From positions 62,001 through 126,000 of the forward strand of contig JADDMT010000041.1 of the NCBI GenBank assembly GCA_021401465.1: a stretch of DNA of 64,000 nt, written 5' to 3'. Both the position numbers and the translations under genes were made by a program. The notes under the pieces were generated by a model, which saw nothing but the letters and a program-made list of their open reading frames with translations, did not search any database and was not told where the DNA came from. Of the stretch, positions 1 to 9,854 are shown piece after piece (within the stretch, counting starts at the first letter, position 1; each line of letters starts with the position of its first letter). The stretch is from Teratosphaeria epicoccoides (lineage: Eukaryota > Ascomycota > Dothideomycetes > Mycosphaerellales > Teratosphaeriaceae).

Positions 1-874
1 AGTGTCAAAGTATTCCCGATATGAACCGCCGAGGTGCGCATCGATCTAAATCGAACAGTCAAGGTGAGCCGGATCATGTACGATGTGTGGATGGAGGTCT
101 TCGTTAACTAGAGAATGGTCCCACAGTTCTCCGGAGATTGGGGACGCGCAGAGTGTCTACTCCACGCCGCGTGAAGCGAACCATTTTTGGGTAAAAAGAA
201 CTCGCGATTGCCCGAGCTCACGCGGCAGCGCCGCAGGCGCGGATTGCATTTGATGATGGCGAAGGAGACTGAACACAGCGCAGAGGGATCGCAGCGTTTT
301 GGGAATGTCCACAAGGCTGCGGAGGCGGCCCCATGTACTCTGCCTGATGCAGCGATCCGGACCTAGCACTGCCTCATGCGTATGCCCACAAGTTGCAGGA
401 CTGGTCAAACAGCGTAAGCCTAAAATTCGTCATGCGATATGAGGACTCGGCTTATCCAGTCTTGAAAATTCGAATGACGTCCGGCTGGTCGACCGGTTTC
501 CATGTGCTGGCGAGTGAACACCGCTGCATGATCGGCACTTGCGACAGGTACTCATCGACAGTAACGACTCCTCTGTCTGGACCGACAAGCAGTCACACGG
601 CCATCCAATGAACCATGAGCAAGCGCACCAAGTCGACTGTTAAGGCTTGCCAGCGTTTGACAGAGCACTCAAGATCAGATGGAGCAGTGACAGCGCAACT
701 GGAGCGTCGACCCTGGAGGCATGCAGGGAGTCGCCAGGTCTGCAAAGACCAGGCTTTTGAATTCACGTATTGAGGTCGTTAGACGTGCACAAGATTGCCA
801 ACCGCTGATAGCAATTTGTACCGTTTCTTCTACTGCTGATCATCTCGCTTGAAAATCGTGTCCTGTGGTCGCTG
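1..874. other. No supported gene
   Basis: Only short overlapping reading frames on both strands, none with a recognisable domain or a consistent splice model. The right edge is the 3' flank of the Bet5 gene. Confidence 0.5.
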
Positions 875-1473
875 TTAGCACATTTTAGCCAACACTGAAC
901 CTCCAGCATTGGCGAAACTCACAATGAACTTCTCCACTCCACCATCAAACAGCTCATTCGCCACCCCCTTCCCTCCCTCCGCCAGTCCCCTCTTCCCCAT
1001 CGGCGTCAACCCGCTCTTCACCACATACTCCACATACAACGTCGCCCAAATCTGATGCAGCACGGTCCGCATGTTCCCGACACGCGTATCTGTCAGCATG
1101 ACAAATTTCAGCTGCGTGGGGGTCTCGAAGTAGTGCAATTTGTACTCTCCTGTGCGGTAGGAGAGGAATGAGTCCTGGGGTCCACCGAGCTGCCGGCACA
1201 TGCGACGGAGAGAAAAGATGGTGCCGAAGATCAGTTTGGCATCGTCGGCATCTTTGGCGGCGCGTTTGGCGTTGTAGGAGAGGGTGCCATGTGAGGTCAA
1301 GGTGGATAGTTTGGTTTTTGATGAGAGCGGTGGCGGCTGTGAGGTGGCGGCGGCGGTGGACCAGCGTTTGGTGTAGATGCAGTCCGCTGAGACCTTATTA
1401 GAGGAAGATGTGTTTCTTGGAATGAAGCTCGCTTACTGTGGCGATCAAAGATGTAGAAGGAGTAGACGGACAT
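875..1473 (-). CDS. bet5: TRAPP complex subunit Bet5 (TRAPPC1)
   Basis: Small core subunit of the TRAPP tethering complexes, which act as Rab (Ypt1) exchange factors in ER-Golgi traffic. Two exons, 1437-1473 and 875-1386, flank a 50-nt intron (GTAAGC donor, CTAAT branch, TCAG acceptor). Splicing joins the start MSVYSFYIFDRH to DCIYTKRWS, the expected longin/sybindin-fold N-terminus, and gives about 182 residues, slightly longer than yeast Bet5. Later family landmarks are IFGTIFSLRRMC near residues 75-85 and YKLHYFETPTQLKFVMLTD near residue 105. The last third is also conserved (LHQIWATLYVEYVVK). A low-complexity Ala/Pro/Ser insert follows the first exon. The gene is divergent from the kinase at 1963. 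The start is the only ATG that fits the family N-terminus. Confidence 0.93.
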
Positions 1474-1962
1474 GGTTGCTATCACCTAATGCCCATCGAT
1501 GGAGTGAGGGGGGTGGCGCCGACGCCGACGACTTTGCCGTTCAGCCTGCAGCATTCATAGCTGGTCCTTGACAGACTCAGGAGGCTGAAGTAACAAGGCG
1601 AAGTTCTGGGCCGTGGTTGGAGGGATATTTCATTTCAACCGCATATTCAGAATGCCAAGCCTCGCTGGCCAAGGTCACGTCCGGGCCGACCCGAGCTGAC
1701 TAAGCAATGATCTTTCCAACATTACTGGGCAATTTAATCAATCGCGGTCCGGAATGCTAGGCCAGGGACAAACATGGAAACAGCGGGACATTTGGCCAGA
1801 TGAGACTGCGATTTGGAAGGATTTGCTGACAGACATTGGGGAAATTCCTCTTCGGCGTCGAAGCACAGTCGCGGCACAGCTATATCAGGCTTGGAGGGCG
1901 AGACATGAACAGCTTCGGAGAGAAGAGACTGTACATGTACGATCAAAGGTTCGGCGATAGCA
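1474..1962. promoter_or_regulatory. Divergent intergenic region, bet5 / kinase
   Basis: A 489-bp gap between two divergent starts, so it should carry both promoters and 5' leaders. A 68-codon open frame at 1754-1960 ends just before the kinase ATG. It has no recognisable domain and is probably leader sequence. No clear TATA box seen. Confidence 0.4.
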
Positions 1963-4294
1963 ATGGCTGAACATACCCCGCGATCACACGAGCTCGATTC
2001 AAGTCATCCTCGATCTCACTCTGAAGCGGAGGCTGCGGCGGGCGTGGTGCCCAGTCATGGCATCAGTATCAACTTCCCGGACGCTGCGCATACTGGACTG
2101 GCGGCCAGACCTCATGCCGCGCGGTACATGAGTGCGCCGGTCTACCAGAGTCCGATACGGCATCACAAGCGGGCACCGTCGAAGTCGAAAGGCGTGAAAG
2201 AGACCTTGAATGCGAGGTCACATTATGGCAGCAGCGACGACGAGGGCGCGAGCATCCACAGGATCAACCAGTATATCATCAAGCAGGAGATTGGCCGAGG
2301 CAGCTTCGGATCGGTCCATCTGGCCGTGGACCAGTTTGGGCATGAGTATGCCATCAAAGAGTTCTCGAAATCGAGGCTGAGAAAGCGGGCACAGTCGAAT
2401 CTTCTACGCCAGCCAAACCAGCAGAAGCGGCCGGGTCACCTTGCTGCTGGCCTTGGGTTCAACTCGCCGTTGCACCGGCTGTCGTCGTCTGATAAGCTGC
2501 ACCAGGATGCGAACAACTCATTGTTCTTGATCAAAGAGGAAATCGCGGTGATGAAGAAGCTCAACCACAATAATCTGGTCTCGCTCATCGAGGTTCTGGA
2601 CGATCCTCAAGAGGACTCTCTGTACATGGTTTTGGAGTACTGCAAGAAAGGCGTGGTCATGAAGGTTGGCTTGGATGAGCGAGCGGAACCTTACGAGGAC
2701 GAGCAATGTCGATGTTGGTTCCGCGACATGATTCTCGGCCTGGAGTATCTGCATCACCAGGGCATCATTCATCGCGACATCAAGCCTGACAACTGCTTGA
2801 TCACCGAAGACGATGTCCTCAAGATCGTCGACTTTGGCGTGAGCGAAATGTTTGAGAAGGCGTCTGAGATGGCAACAGCAAAGTCAGCTGGCTCTCCAGC
2901 TTTCATGCCGCCGGAGCTATGCGTGGCTCGACACGGCCAAGTGAGTGGACGGGCTGCAGATATCTGGAGTATGGGTGTCACGTTGTACTGTCTGCGATAT
3001 GGCCACATTCCGTTTGAGAAGACGGGCATGCTGGAGCTGTACGAGAGCATACGTCACGACAATCTTCTATTAAATGGTGAGCAGGACCGACACTTTGAGG
3101 ATCTGATGCGACGGATATTGGAGAAGGATCCGGAGATGCGTATCTCGATGGACGAGCTCAGGGTGAGTCTCCTCGTCGACATTGCTTGCAACCAGGTGCT
3201 GACAGCAGAAGAATCACCAGTGGGTAACGAAGGACGGCGCCGATCCCTTACTATCCGCCGAAGAGAATTGTGCCGATCTCGTGGATCCTCCAACTGACGC
3301 TGAGATGGAGCATGCCATCACTGGCAACATGGCACACTTGATGGTCGTCATGAAAGCCGTGAAGCGCTTCAGAAACTTGCTATTCCGACGGCGCCCACAA
3401 GCTATGAAAAGCATACTCGGCGCCGGCAACCAAATCGTGGCACCACCAACCTCTATCAGAGGCAGCGGAAGCAGGAGCATCGATACCCACGATAGGAAGC
3501 CTTTCGACAAGATTTTGGTGACGACGGGAGTGCATCGCGATATTGACATTGATGATGAGATGAATAGATTACCACATGATATGGACAAGGCCACTGTCCA
3601 ATCAGATCCAGAAGTCGACGTCCAGTGCGGCGCTGCGCAGAAAGCTGGCGAAACCGGTGCACATTACAATCAGCGCATGGAGTCGAGGCGGCATCACTCA
3701 TCAGTACACCAACCCGACCCGGCCTCGCACCGCGAAGCTGATACCTCTCCTGGGCTGCACCGCTCGAGCACCTCTCCAGCGGATGGCTACGCCAAAGGCC
3801 ATGCGCACGATCCACTTACGGACACTGTCCTGCTTAACATCGGCGCTGGTGCAGACGCTACAAGCAACGACGATGACGGCCTTAAGAATGTTGTTAGTGA
3901 AAGCCCGCCAGCTATAGACGAGAATATCTACGAAAATGCATATCAAGAAGAGATGAGGCGCATCCAGGAACAAAGAGGCCTCGGAGCAAGCATGTATCTT
4001 ACACGTCGCGTCGACCACCGTCAGGATCTGCGGTCGCACAGCAGTATTCTGGATCCCCCAAGGCAAACTGCGAACAAGTTCGCTGGAGCGGTGCTGCAGA
4101 AGTCTGACGGCGGTGTTGGTGGGTTAGCGGCTCTGGTGAAGATGGCGCAGGCGAAGGAGAAGGAGAAGTCGTCTGAGCAGGAGGACCTGCCGCTTCACGC
4201 CCCGGAATTTGTCGGCGCTGAGGATAGGGAGGTTGCTGAGCGCTCCGTGCCGGGAGTATCTGGTGGATCGCCTGCGGATGCTGATGCGAACTAA
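1963..4294 (+). CDS. Ser/Thr protein kinase, CaMKK / Ssp1-Sak1 type
   Basis: Probable upstream kinase of the calmodulin-dependent kinase kinase family (S. pombe Ssp1, yeast Sak1/Tos3/Elm1), which activates AMPK/Snf1-type or CaM kinases. Exons 1963-3162 and 3209-4294 flank a 46-nt intron (GTGAGT...CAG). Joining them restores DELRKNHQWVTKDGADPL, the conserved end of this kinase domain. The product is about 761 residues. A disordered N-terminus of about 105 residues is followed by the glycine loop GRGSFGSV near 111. A basic insert typical of CaMKKs follows (about 140-180). Catalytic HRDIKPDN lies near 269, DFG near 289 and the PPEL motif near 320. The C-terminal tail is long, low-complexity and acidic, as in fungal Ssp1 homologues. 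Catalytic residues look intact. The exact orthologue within the family is not settled. Confidence 0.9.
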
Positions 4295-4794
4295 GATGGC
4301 GCTCGGACCGTCTGCTTTACTTACGATATTGCTAGAGGCTGAGACTGTACAGCGCTACGAAGGATGGATCCACGAGCATGGTTAGCGAGTGTGGTTGATG
4401 AGATTTTGTGTTTGCGAGCGCTGGCGCTGCTGCACTTGTATGGGGCGAGGATCTGATGATTAGCGATGGCGTTGTGGTATCATGATATTGTCTATGAGAT
4501 ACGACGTAGGATGAGACATTGAATGTTCATTACCAGAGTCTCCACATCATTCACGTCACGGAACATCTCAGGCGCCGTCTCGCCTCGGTCTGGGCATTCG
4601 ATGTTGACCCTCGGCTAACTTCCAGGACAAAGACACTCCAACGCAGTGCCACGGCGCGGAGTAGCAGCTGAAGGCGGATCTCTTTACCGTAGCCGATGGG
4701 TGCATGTAAGTGAGGGACGGTCATTTATTTCTATTTACCCTTTATTTCTCTAGAGACTACTTGCAGCATTCCGTCATTGCATCAAACAGCATCC
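4295..4794. other. 3' flank of kinase and promoter of acyl-CoA dehydrogenase
   Basis: Noncoding 500 bp between two plus-strand genes. A pyrimidine- and T-rich stretch (about 4725-4755) lies just ahead of the next ATG, in keeping with a fungal transcription start region. Confidence 0.4.
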
Positions 4795-6295
4795 ATGTCG
4801 GTCCCGTACAAGATCGAGGCTATGCAGGAGCTGCTGGTGGGCAACGCGGGCAAGTCTGGACAGCCGACTGCGAGCCAGAAGATCCCGATTATTGCTCGGG
4901 ACCATGTGAGTGAGAAGGCGAAGAAGGCGTTGGATCTGGTGAGCAGGAGAACATGCCCGATTCGTACATTCATAATGACCCTCGTCCCAGGTCGAAAAGT
5001 TCGTCGAAGAAGAATGCATCCCTGCCGACCCCATCTACGCCCAACAGATCGGCCAAGGCGTCCAGCAGCGCTTTTCCGCCCACCCTCCCATTCTCGAAGA
5101 CCTGAAGAAGAAAGCTCGTGCCCTCGGGCTCTGGAACCTCTTCCTCCCCCGCAACCACTTCAAGGAGGGCGCTGGCTTCAGCAATCTGGAGTACGGCCTC
5201 ATGGCCGAGTACCTGGGCAAGTCGCACGTGGCGTCCGAAGCGTGCAATTGCAGCGCCCCGGACACCGGCAACATGGAGGTGCTGGCGAAGTACGGCACGC
5301 AAGAGCAGAAGGATCGGTGGTTGAAGCCGTTGTTGGATGGCAAGATCAGGTCTGCGTTCTTGATGACGGAGCCGGATGTCGCGTCTTCGGATGCTACGAA
5401 TATTGGTCTGCGGATTACGAGGGAGGGGAATGAGTATGTGCTTAATGGACAGAAGTGGTGGTCTTCGGGTGCTGGGGACCCACGGTGTGAGATTTATATT
5501 GTCATGGGCAAGACGGACCCGGAGAATTCTTCGCCGTATAAGCAGCAGTCTGTTGTCTTTGTGCCGCACGACACGCCTGGTATCACGATCAAGCGCATGC
5601 TTTCGGTCTATGGCTTCGACGACGCCCCGCATGGCCACGGCCACATCATCTTCGAGAACGTCCGCGTCCCCACCTCCAACATCTGCCTCGGCGAAGGCCG
5701 CGGCTTCGAAGTCATCCAAGGCCGTCTAGGTCCAGGACGTATCCACCACGCCATGCGCTCCATCGGCGCCGCCGAGAAGGCTCTCGAGTACTTCCTCGCC
5801 CGCATCAACGACCCCAAGAAGAAACCCTTCGGTAAAATGCTCCACGAACACGGCATAATGCTCGAGCGCGTCGCGCGCTCCCGAATCGAGATCGACGCCG
5901 CGCGCCTCACCGTACTCAACGCAGCCCTCATGATCGATACCAAAGACGCGAAATTCGCGCTCAAAGAAATCGCCGAGGCCAAAGTCTTCGTGCCGCAGGT
6001 CATGCTCGATGTCGTGGATCGGGCGGTGCAGGCGTATGGAGGTGCGGGCGTGAGTCAGGATACGCCGTTGGCGAATATGTGGGCGCATGGACGCACGATG
6101 CGGATCGTGGATGGGCCGGATGAGGTGCATATGTTGCAGCTGGGGCGGAATGAGAATAAGAGGGGGAAGTGGTTGTTGGAGAAGATTGAATGGCAGAAGA
6201 AGAGGAGTGAGGAGATTGCGAGGGGATTTGGGGGGGAGAAAAGGGATGTGTTGCAATTGGATCGGGTGGTCAGTCGGGAGAAGGCGAAGTTGTAG
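4795..6295 (+). CDS. Acyl-CoA dehydrogenase, possibly peroxisomal
   Basis: FAD-dependent dehydrogenase of the ACAD10/ACAD11-like fungal group, oxidising the alpha-beta bond of acyl-CoA thioesters. Exons 4795-4938 and 4991-6295 (52-nt GTGAGC...CAG intron) encode about 482 residues. Splicing joins KKALDL to VEKFVEEE in frame. Landmarks: SEACNCSAPDTGNMEVL, FLMTEPDVASSDATN (substrate/FAD region), GQKWWSSGAGDP, RLGPGRIHHAMRSIG, VQAYGGAGVSQDTPL and the terminal RTMRIVDGPDEVH. The open frame extends upstream to a TTG, but the first ATG is at 4795. The last three residues are AKL, a variant of the type-1 peroxisomal targeting signal, so peroxisomal rather than mitochondrial import is possible. No obvious mitochondrial presequence is seen. 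Confidence 0.93.
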
Positions 6296-6410
6296 ATGTG
6301 GTTGGTATGGAGATCGTATGGATGATGTTTGTGCGCTTTTCGTGTTGACTCTCCTTGGCTCTTTCTTCGTTCTGCTCTTCTTCGCATCTCAACCTTCACT
6401 TCGTTATGCT

Positions 6411-7176
6411 CTACCTTATCCCCTCCCCAGCAAGATCCCCAAACATCCACCTCCCAGCCTCCAACCTCCCCATCGCCTGCTGCCTCAAGCGCGCCATGAT
6501 CGGTACCGCCAAAGTCGCATACTCTGCCTCGACCTCAGCTTCGTGCTCCTGCTGTCGTGTTGTCCTCCTCCGACAACTCGGCGTACTGTACACGGAGGAG
6601 AACTCACCTTCTTCCTGCCTCCTTGTAGCCTTGAGTGCGGCGCCGGAAGTGAAGTACGTGCGTGACGTCTCGGCGTACTCGGCGTCGACATCTGCAGAGC
6701 ACATCCACATGGGTTAGCGGTGAGGGGAAGGAAACAAGGCGAAGGTGATGGGTGGGAGGTCTACCTTTCTCAGCCTCCGCCTCCATCATCTCAGGCGCGT
6801 ACATCAGCCGTGCCATGTCGTCGTGGCTGCGGGCCGCGCTGATGCCGAGGAGGTATCCGCCGTCGGGCTGCCTGTTTACGAACTCGGTGGTGCCGTCTCG
6901 AGCCTTTTCTCCCCGGTCTGCTGGCACGCGGGTTCTTGGGCGGGAGGTTGGGGAGGCGTTTCTTGGTTTCCGCGGGCGGCGTGGGTGGGTTGTGGATGTT
7001 GTTGGTGGAGGTTCTTCATCGCTCGTGACGGGGTCGGTGAGGATTTCGTCTTCGACGCGTGGTGTGGTGCGGCTTGTTGGGCGGCGGAGGAGGGTTGGTG
7101 CGAAGAGATCGCGTTGGGTGTGTGGGCGGGTTGGGGCGGTGGAGGAGGCAGGGCGGTGGTGGTGGTGGTTGCTCAT
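6411..7176 (-). CDS. Hypothetical protein, spliced
   Basis: I do not recognise the family. Exons 6765-7176 and 6411-6691 flank a 73-nt intron with good sites (AAAG|GTAGAC and CTGCAG|ATG), giving about 230 residues. The N-terminal half is basic, Pro/Arg/Thr-rich and begins MSNHHHH. The centre (GGYLLGISAARSHDDMARL, then MYAPEMMEAEAEK joined to DVDAEYAETSRTYF) looks folded and acidic. The C-terminus (IMARLRQQAMGRLEAGRW) is helical. An 84-nt in-frame segment bounded by GTGAGT and GAGGCAG could be another intron, and removing it would shorten the tail by 28 residues. An in-frame ATG at 7266 is an alternative start. It lies tail-to-tail with the acyl-CoA dehydrogenase. Confidence 0.55.
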
Positions 7177-7522
7177 CGTTGGTGATGTTTTGTGGTGTTG
7201 ATCCCGATACTGAGGGCGGCGAAGGACACTCAGGTGCACGCGTGCTCTCTGGAACGCGTCATTCAAATCTGTGTCGTGGCTGCGTGTCTGTCATTGTGCA
7301 TTCTTAGGCGACAATGGTTAGCAGCTTCTTCTCAAGCGCCCAGCAATGCTGAGCAACCTCGTGAAAAAGTGGTGTTCGCGTCAGCTGGAGGCAGTGCAAT
7401 ACCAGCGACACGGTGCCCTGCAACATAGGCAAGCCCAGCGGCTGCAGGACTGGCTGCAAAAATAAGATTAATCTTGAAGTCACCGTAGTGACGTTTCAGA
7501 GATTAAACTGAAAAGAACAGAT

Positions 7523-7582
7523 CTGGAAGATGATAAGTCAGTAACGGCTACATGAATCGGCTGTGCGAAAATCGCGACTTAC
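7523..7582 (-). other. Spliceosomal-type intron inside U2 snRNA
   Basis: A 60-nt insertion with a consensus donor GTAAGT, branch-site-like TTACTGAC whose likely branch A is 16 nt from the 3' end, and acceptor CTTCCAG. Its removal joins GTGTAGT to ATCTGTTC and restores the near-invariant U2 sequence. It interrupts the GUAGUA branch-point-interacting sequence between its fifth and sixth bases. It also contains a small hairpin, GCGATTTTCGC. Length and motifs match the mRNA introns of neighbouring genes. Confidence 0.92.
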
Positions 7583-7612
7583 ACTACACTTGATCTAAGC
7601 CAAAAGGCAAAG

Positions 7613-7665
7613 CTACGGAGGTATTAGCGATTACTCAGGCAGTGAGGGTTTTGGGGATTACTTGC
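7613..7665 (-). other. Probable GC-AG intron near the U2 5' end
   Basis: A 53-nt segment with GCAAGT donor, CTAAT branch motif and GTAG acceptor. Removing it gives GCTCT|CTTTGCC. This recreates TCTCTTTG, the ascomycete U2 5' segment expected to pair with U6 (helix II, CAAAGAGA) and to close stem I. A GT-AG alternative (7613-7661, donor GTAATC) is possible but restores neither pairing. Leaving the segment in would give U2 an atypical 5' end. Confidence 0.6.
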
Positions 7666-7710
7666 AGAGCTGGAAGGGAAAGAAGAAGGTGCCGGAGGAT
7701 CTGAGAACTT

Positions 7711-7716
7711 CTATAG
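7711..7716 (-). promoter_or_regulatory. TATA-like element upstream of U2
   Basis: CTATAG on the minus strand, about 40 bases upstream of the inferred U2 5' end. The position suits an snRNA core promoter, but the match is weak. Confidence 0.25.
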
Positions 7717-8027
7717 CAGATGAGAGCGCGCTAGTGCGGCGGGCCGGAGGTGTTGGCACGTGACTTTACTTGGAACCCAAGGAGATTGCAGCGTCTGTTC
7801 GATGACAACACTTCTTTCTATCGAGGCCATGAAAGTGCTGACCAGATTGTCTTGCCCAGATCGCAGGTCGTCCGATGACCTTCCCTTCCAAGTCACGCTG
7901 ATCCAACGTTGATGGTCCGCTGGAATTGGCTGCTATGGTATTGGTATGTTGTGCTCCAGGTATAGCGCTTTGCTGCATCAAGTGACCTGCATGCTAAGAG
8001 CACCACAGCCTCACACGCCGCAAGGCT

Positions 8028-9469
8028 TTGAGCGTGGCCATGGCCGCTTTTCGTCAGCACAAGTTGACCAATAGCCAGAAGTACATTCGACTCATCAAGA
8101 TTCGTCCCGAGGAAGATGGCCAAACCCCAATAGTCTGTACAATGACCGCCTGGCCATTAGAATCTGCACCACCTGATTTCGCGATATCATACACTTGGGG
8201 AAGTCCGGCAGATGTAACGACCATTGAGATCAATGGCGAAAACTTCACAGCACATCAGAGCTAGGCTCGATGTCACGCTCCCGGGCAGTATCTCTGGATC
8301 AATTCTGTATGCATTGATCGGCAGAATCTTGATGAGAAGAGCGACCAAGTTGCGCTCATGGGCGCCGCTTCCAGCAAGGCGGATCGCATTCTGGCGTGCA
8401 TTGGTCCGAACACGTGACCAGTGACTCGACCATACAATTGTTGTGTCGGTGTCCAAAGACGCTCGAGTCAAGTGGCCAGGATCTTGTTTCACTTGCAAGG
8501 CTTTGGTATGGCTCTTGACCCTCAAGACCGCAGAGATCGAGCTACTTAGTACTAGCCTCACCGCGCTCCTTCGACGGCCATACTTTGCACGGGTATGGAT
8601 CTTGCAAGAAGTCTTCTACAAGCAAGACAGGATCTTGATTTGCTGCGGCAGCGCGGTGGCGCCTTCCAAGTCATTGTGCGCAATCCGCCATGTGTCCATG
8701 TGCTGCGCGAAATACGACGATGCTGCGGCAGCAGGGTGGGATCCATTTAAAGGGCGTTTGGACAAGCTCGGTGGCAGTAGGCTTTCAGCAATTGACAAAA
8801 GCTTTTTCTCACTATTGTTTCTCTATGCCATCTGCGACTTTTCCCTGGATGTGAGTCTCCACGGGCGGCGAAGCAACAGAGCTTCTGGATTCACTACATC
8901 TATGGGAAAGGATGGTCTGAAGGAGATAGTGGAGCTTGTCATGTACTTTGCCTGTGAGGATCCAAGGGACCGGCCTACGGCGCTCTTGCACTCTTGGATT
9001 GAGGAAACACGAATCCCATCCGGCCAGATTACCGCAGACCGCCAGCTGACTTGGCACATGAAGTCCTGATCTGAGGCTTGCAGAATGGGCAATTCAAGCT
9101 ATTTACAGGACTCATCATGTTGGCCGAGGTCTTCAAACTGCAAAAGGATACAGACGCAGCTCAAGCTCGCGTTGGCCGTGAGACTCACGATTTCAGAGCT
9201 CCTGAAAACACCGAGTCTATCCCACTGAAGACTGGGTCTGCTGTATTCGTGCATTTTCAGGGCTGGCGCGGCCTTGGGCAGTGTTTGCACTGGAAGTTGT
9301 TGAAACGATCCAGCCGGCCTCGGACAATCCGCCAGTCTTTCCTTTACTCCGGCTTCGCACTCAAGGCGATGGTCACGCGCTGGTTGTGCCATCCGTCGCA
9401 CGAACAAATGCCATTGACCCATCGCAAGCCAACGATCTTTTAGACCTCCTGCATCGCGTGGTCACCTGA
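8028..9469 (+). pseudogene. HET-domain (heterokaryon incompatibility) pseudogene
   Basis: HET proteins trigger cell death when incompatible fungal individuals fuse. Pieces of the domain appear in order but in different frames. FAISYTWGSPADVTTIEING is followed by a stop near 8262. YLWINSVCIDRQNLDEKSD (8286 onward) runs to a stop near 8416. RRPYFARVWILQEVFYKQDR then lies in the open frame 8443-9069, which continues to ACEDPRDRPTALLHSWIEE (the usual DPRDRIYALLGL block). C-terminal scraps (9078-9469) continue to a TGA. The first two blocks are closer together than in intact genes, suggesting a deletion. The neighbouring transporter is dead too. Confidence 0.8.
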
Positions 9470-9854
9470 GTGATCTATGATGTGAGCAGTAGAATTGCTA
9501 TACTAGTATTCAATCCCATCGGCCGGCATTAATCAATCGCCGCTGTCCTTGGCTTGCAATCGCTTGAGCCATTTGGCTTCAAGACAACAGACCGGGCGCA
9601 ATTTGACCTCGTGCTCCCGACGAAACGAAGAATTTATACAAGGCGGAACGGGCGTTTGGTCCTTCTCCCTCCTGGCGCTCTTCCACTCGGCTGGCAATGC
9701 CGCGACAGATCCCAAGGCTCTCGTCACACCCGCGACAAAAAACATGCCGGTCACAGCGTGAATGTACGCCGCCATCACATCCGGGAGTTGTGGCAACGGC
9801 ACCAGAATTCGAACGTTCTTGGCGCCTCGAAGGTACACCTTATCTGCATCAATA

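Larger units (their letters stand above)
7371..7671 (-). ncRNA. U2 spliceosomal snRNA, interrupted by one certain and one probable intron
   Basis: U2 pairs with intron branch sites in the major spliceosome. On the minus strand I see stem-loop I (TTTGCCTTTTGGCTTAGATC), the branch-recognition block, TCTGTTCTTTTCAGTTTAATC, the stem-IIb hairpin GTCAC-TACG-GTGAC, an Sm site (TTATTTTTG), a stem-III hairpin, and stem-loop IV (GCTGG-TATTGCACTGCCT-CCAGC, the U2A'/U2B'' loop). The canonical sequence is broken after GTGTAGT by 60 nt and resumes exactly with ATCTGTTC. A second break upstream of CTTTGCC is likely. Exons on the minus strand are about 7671-7666 (tentative), 7612-7583 and 7522-7371. Spliced length is about 188 nt, the same as metazoan U2. 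The ends are estimated; the 3' end is set after GCGAACACC. Confidence 0.93.

Noticed and set aside
1754..1960. Open frame ending just before the kinase start
   Set aside because: Separated from the kinase frame by a stop and a frame change. Likely 5' leader.
7613..7661. GT-AG alternative for the first U2 intron (donor GTAATC)
   Set aside because: It leaves GCAA before CTTTGCC, which rebuilds neither stem I nor the U2/U6 helix II pairing. The GC-AG version does both.
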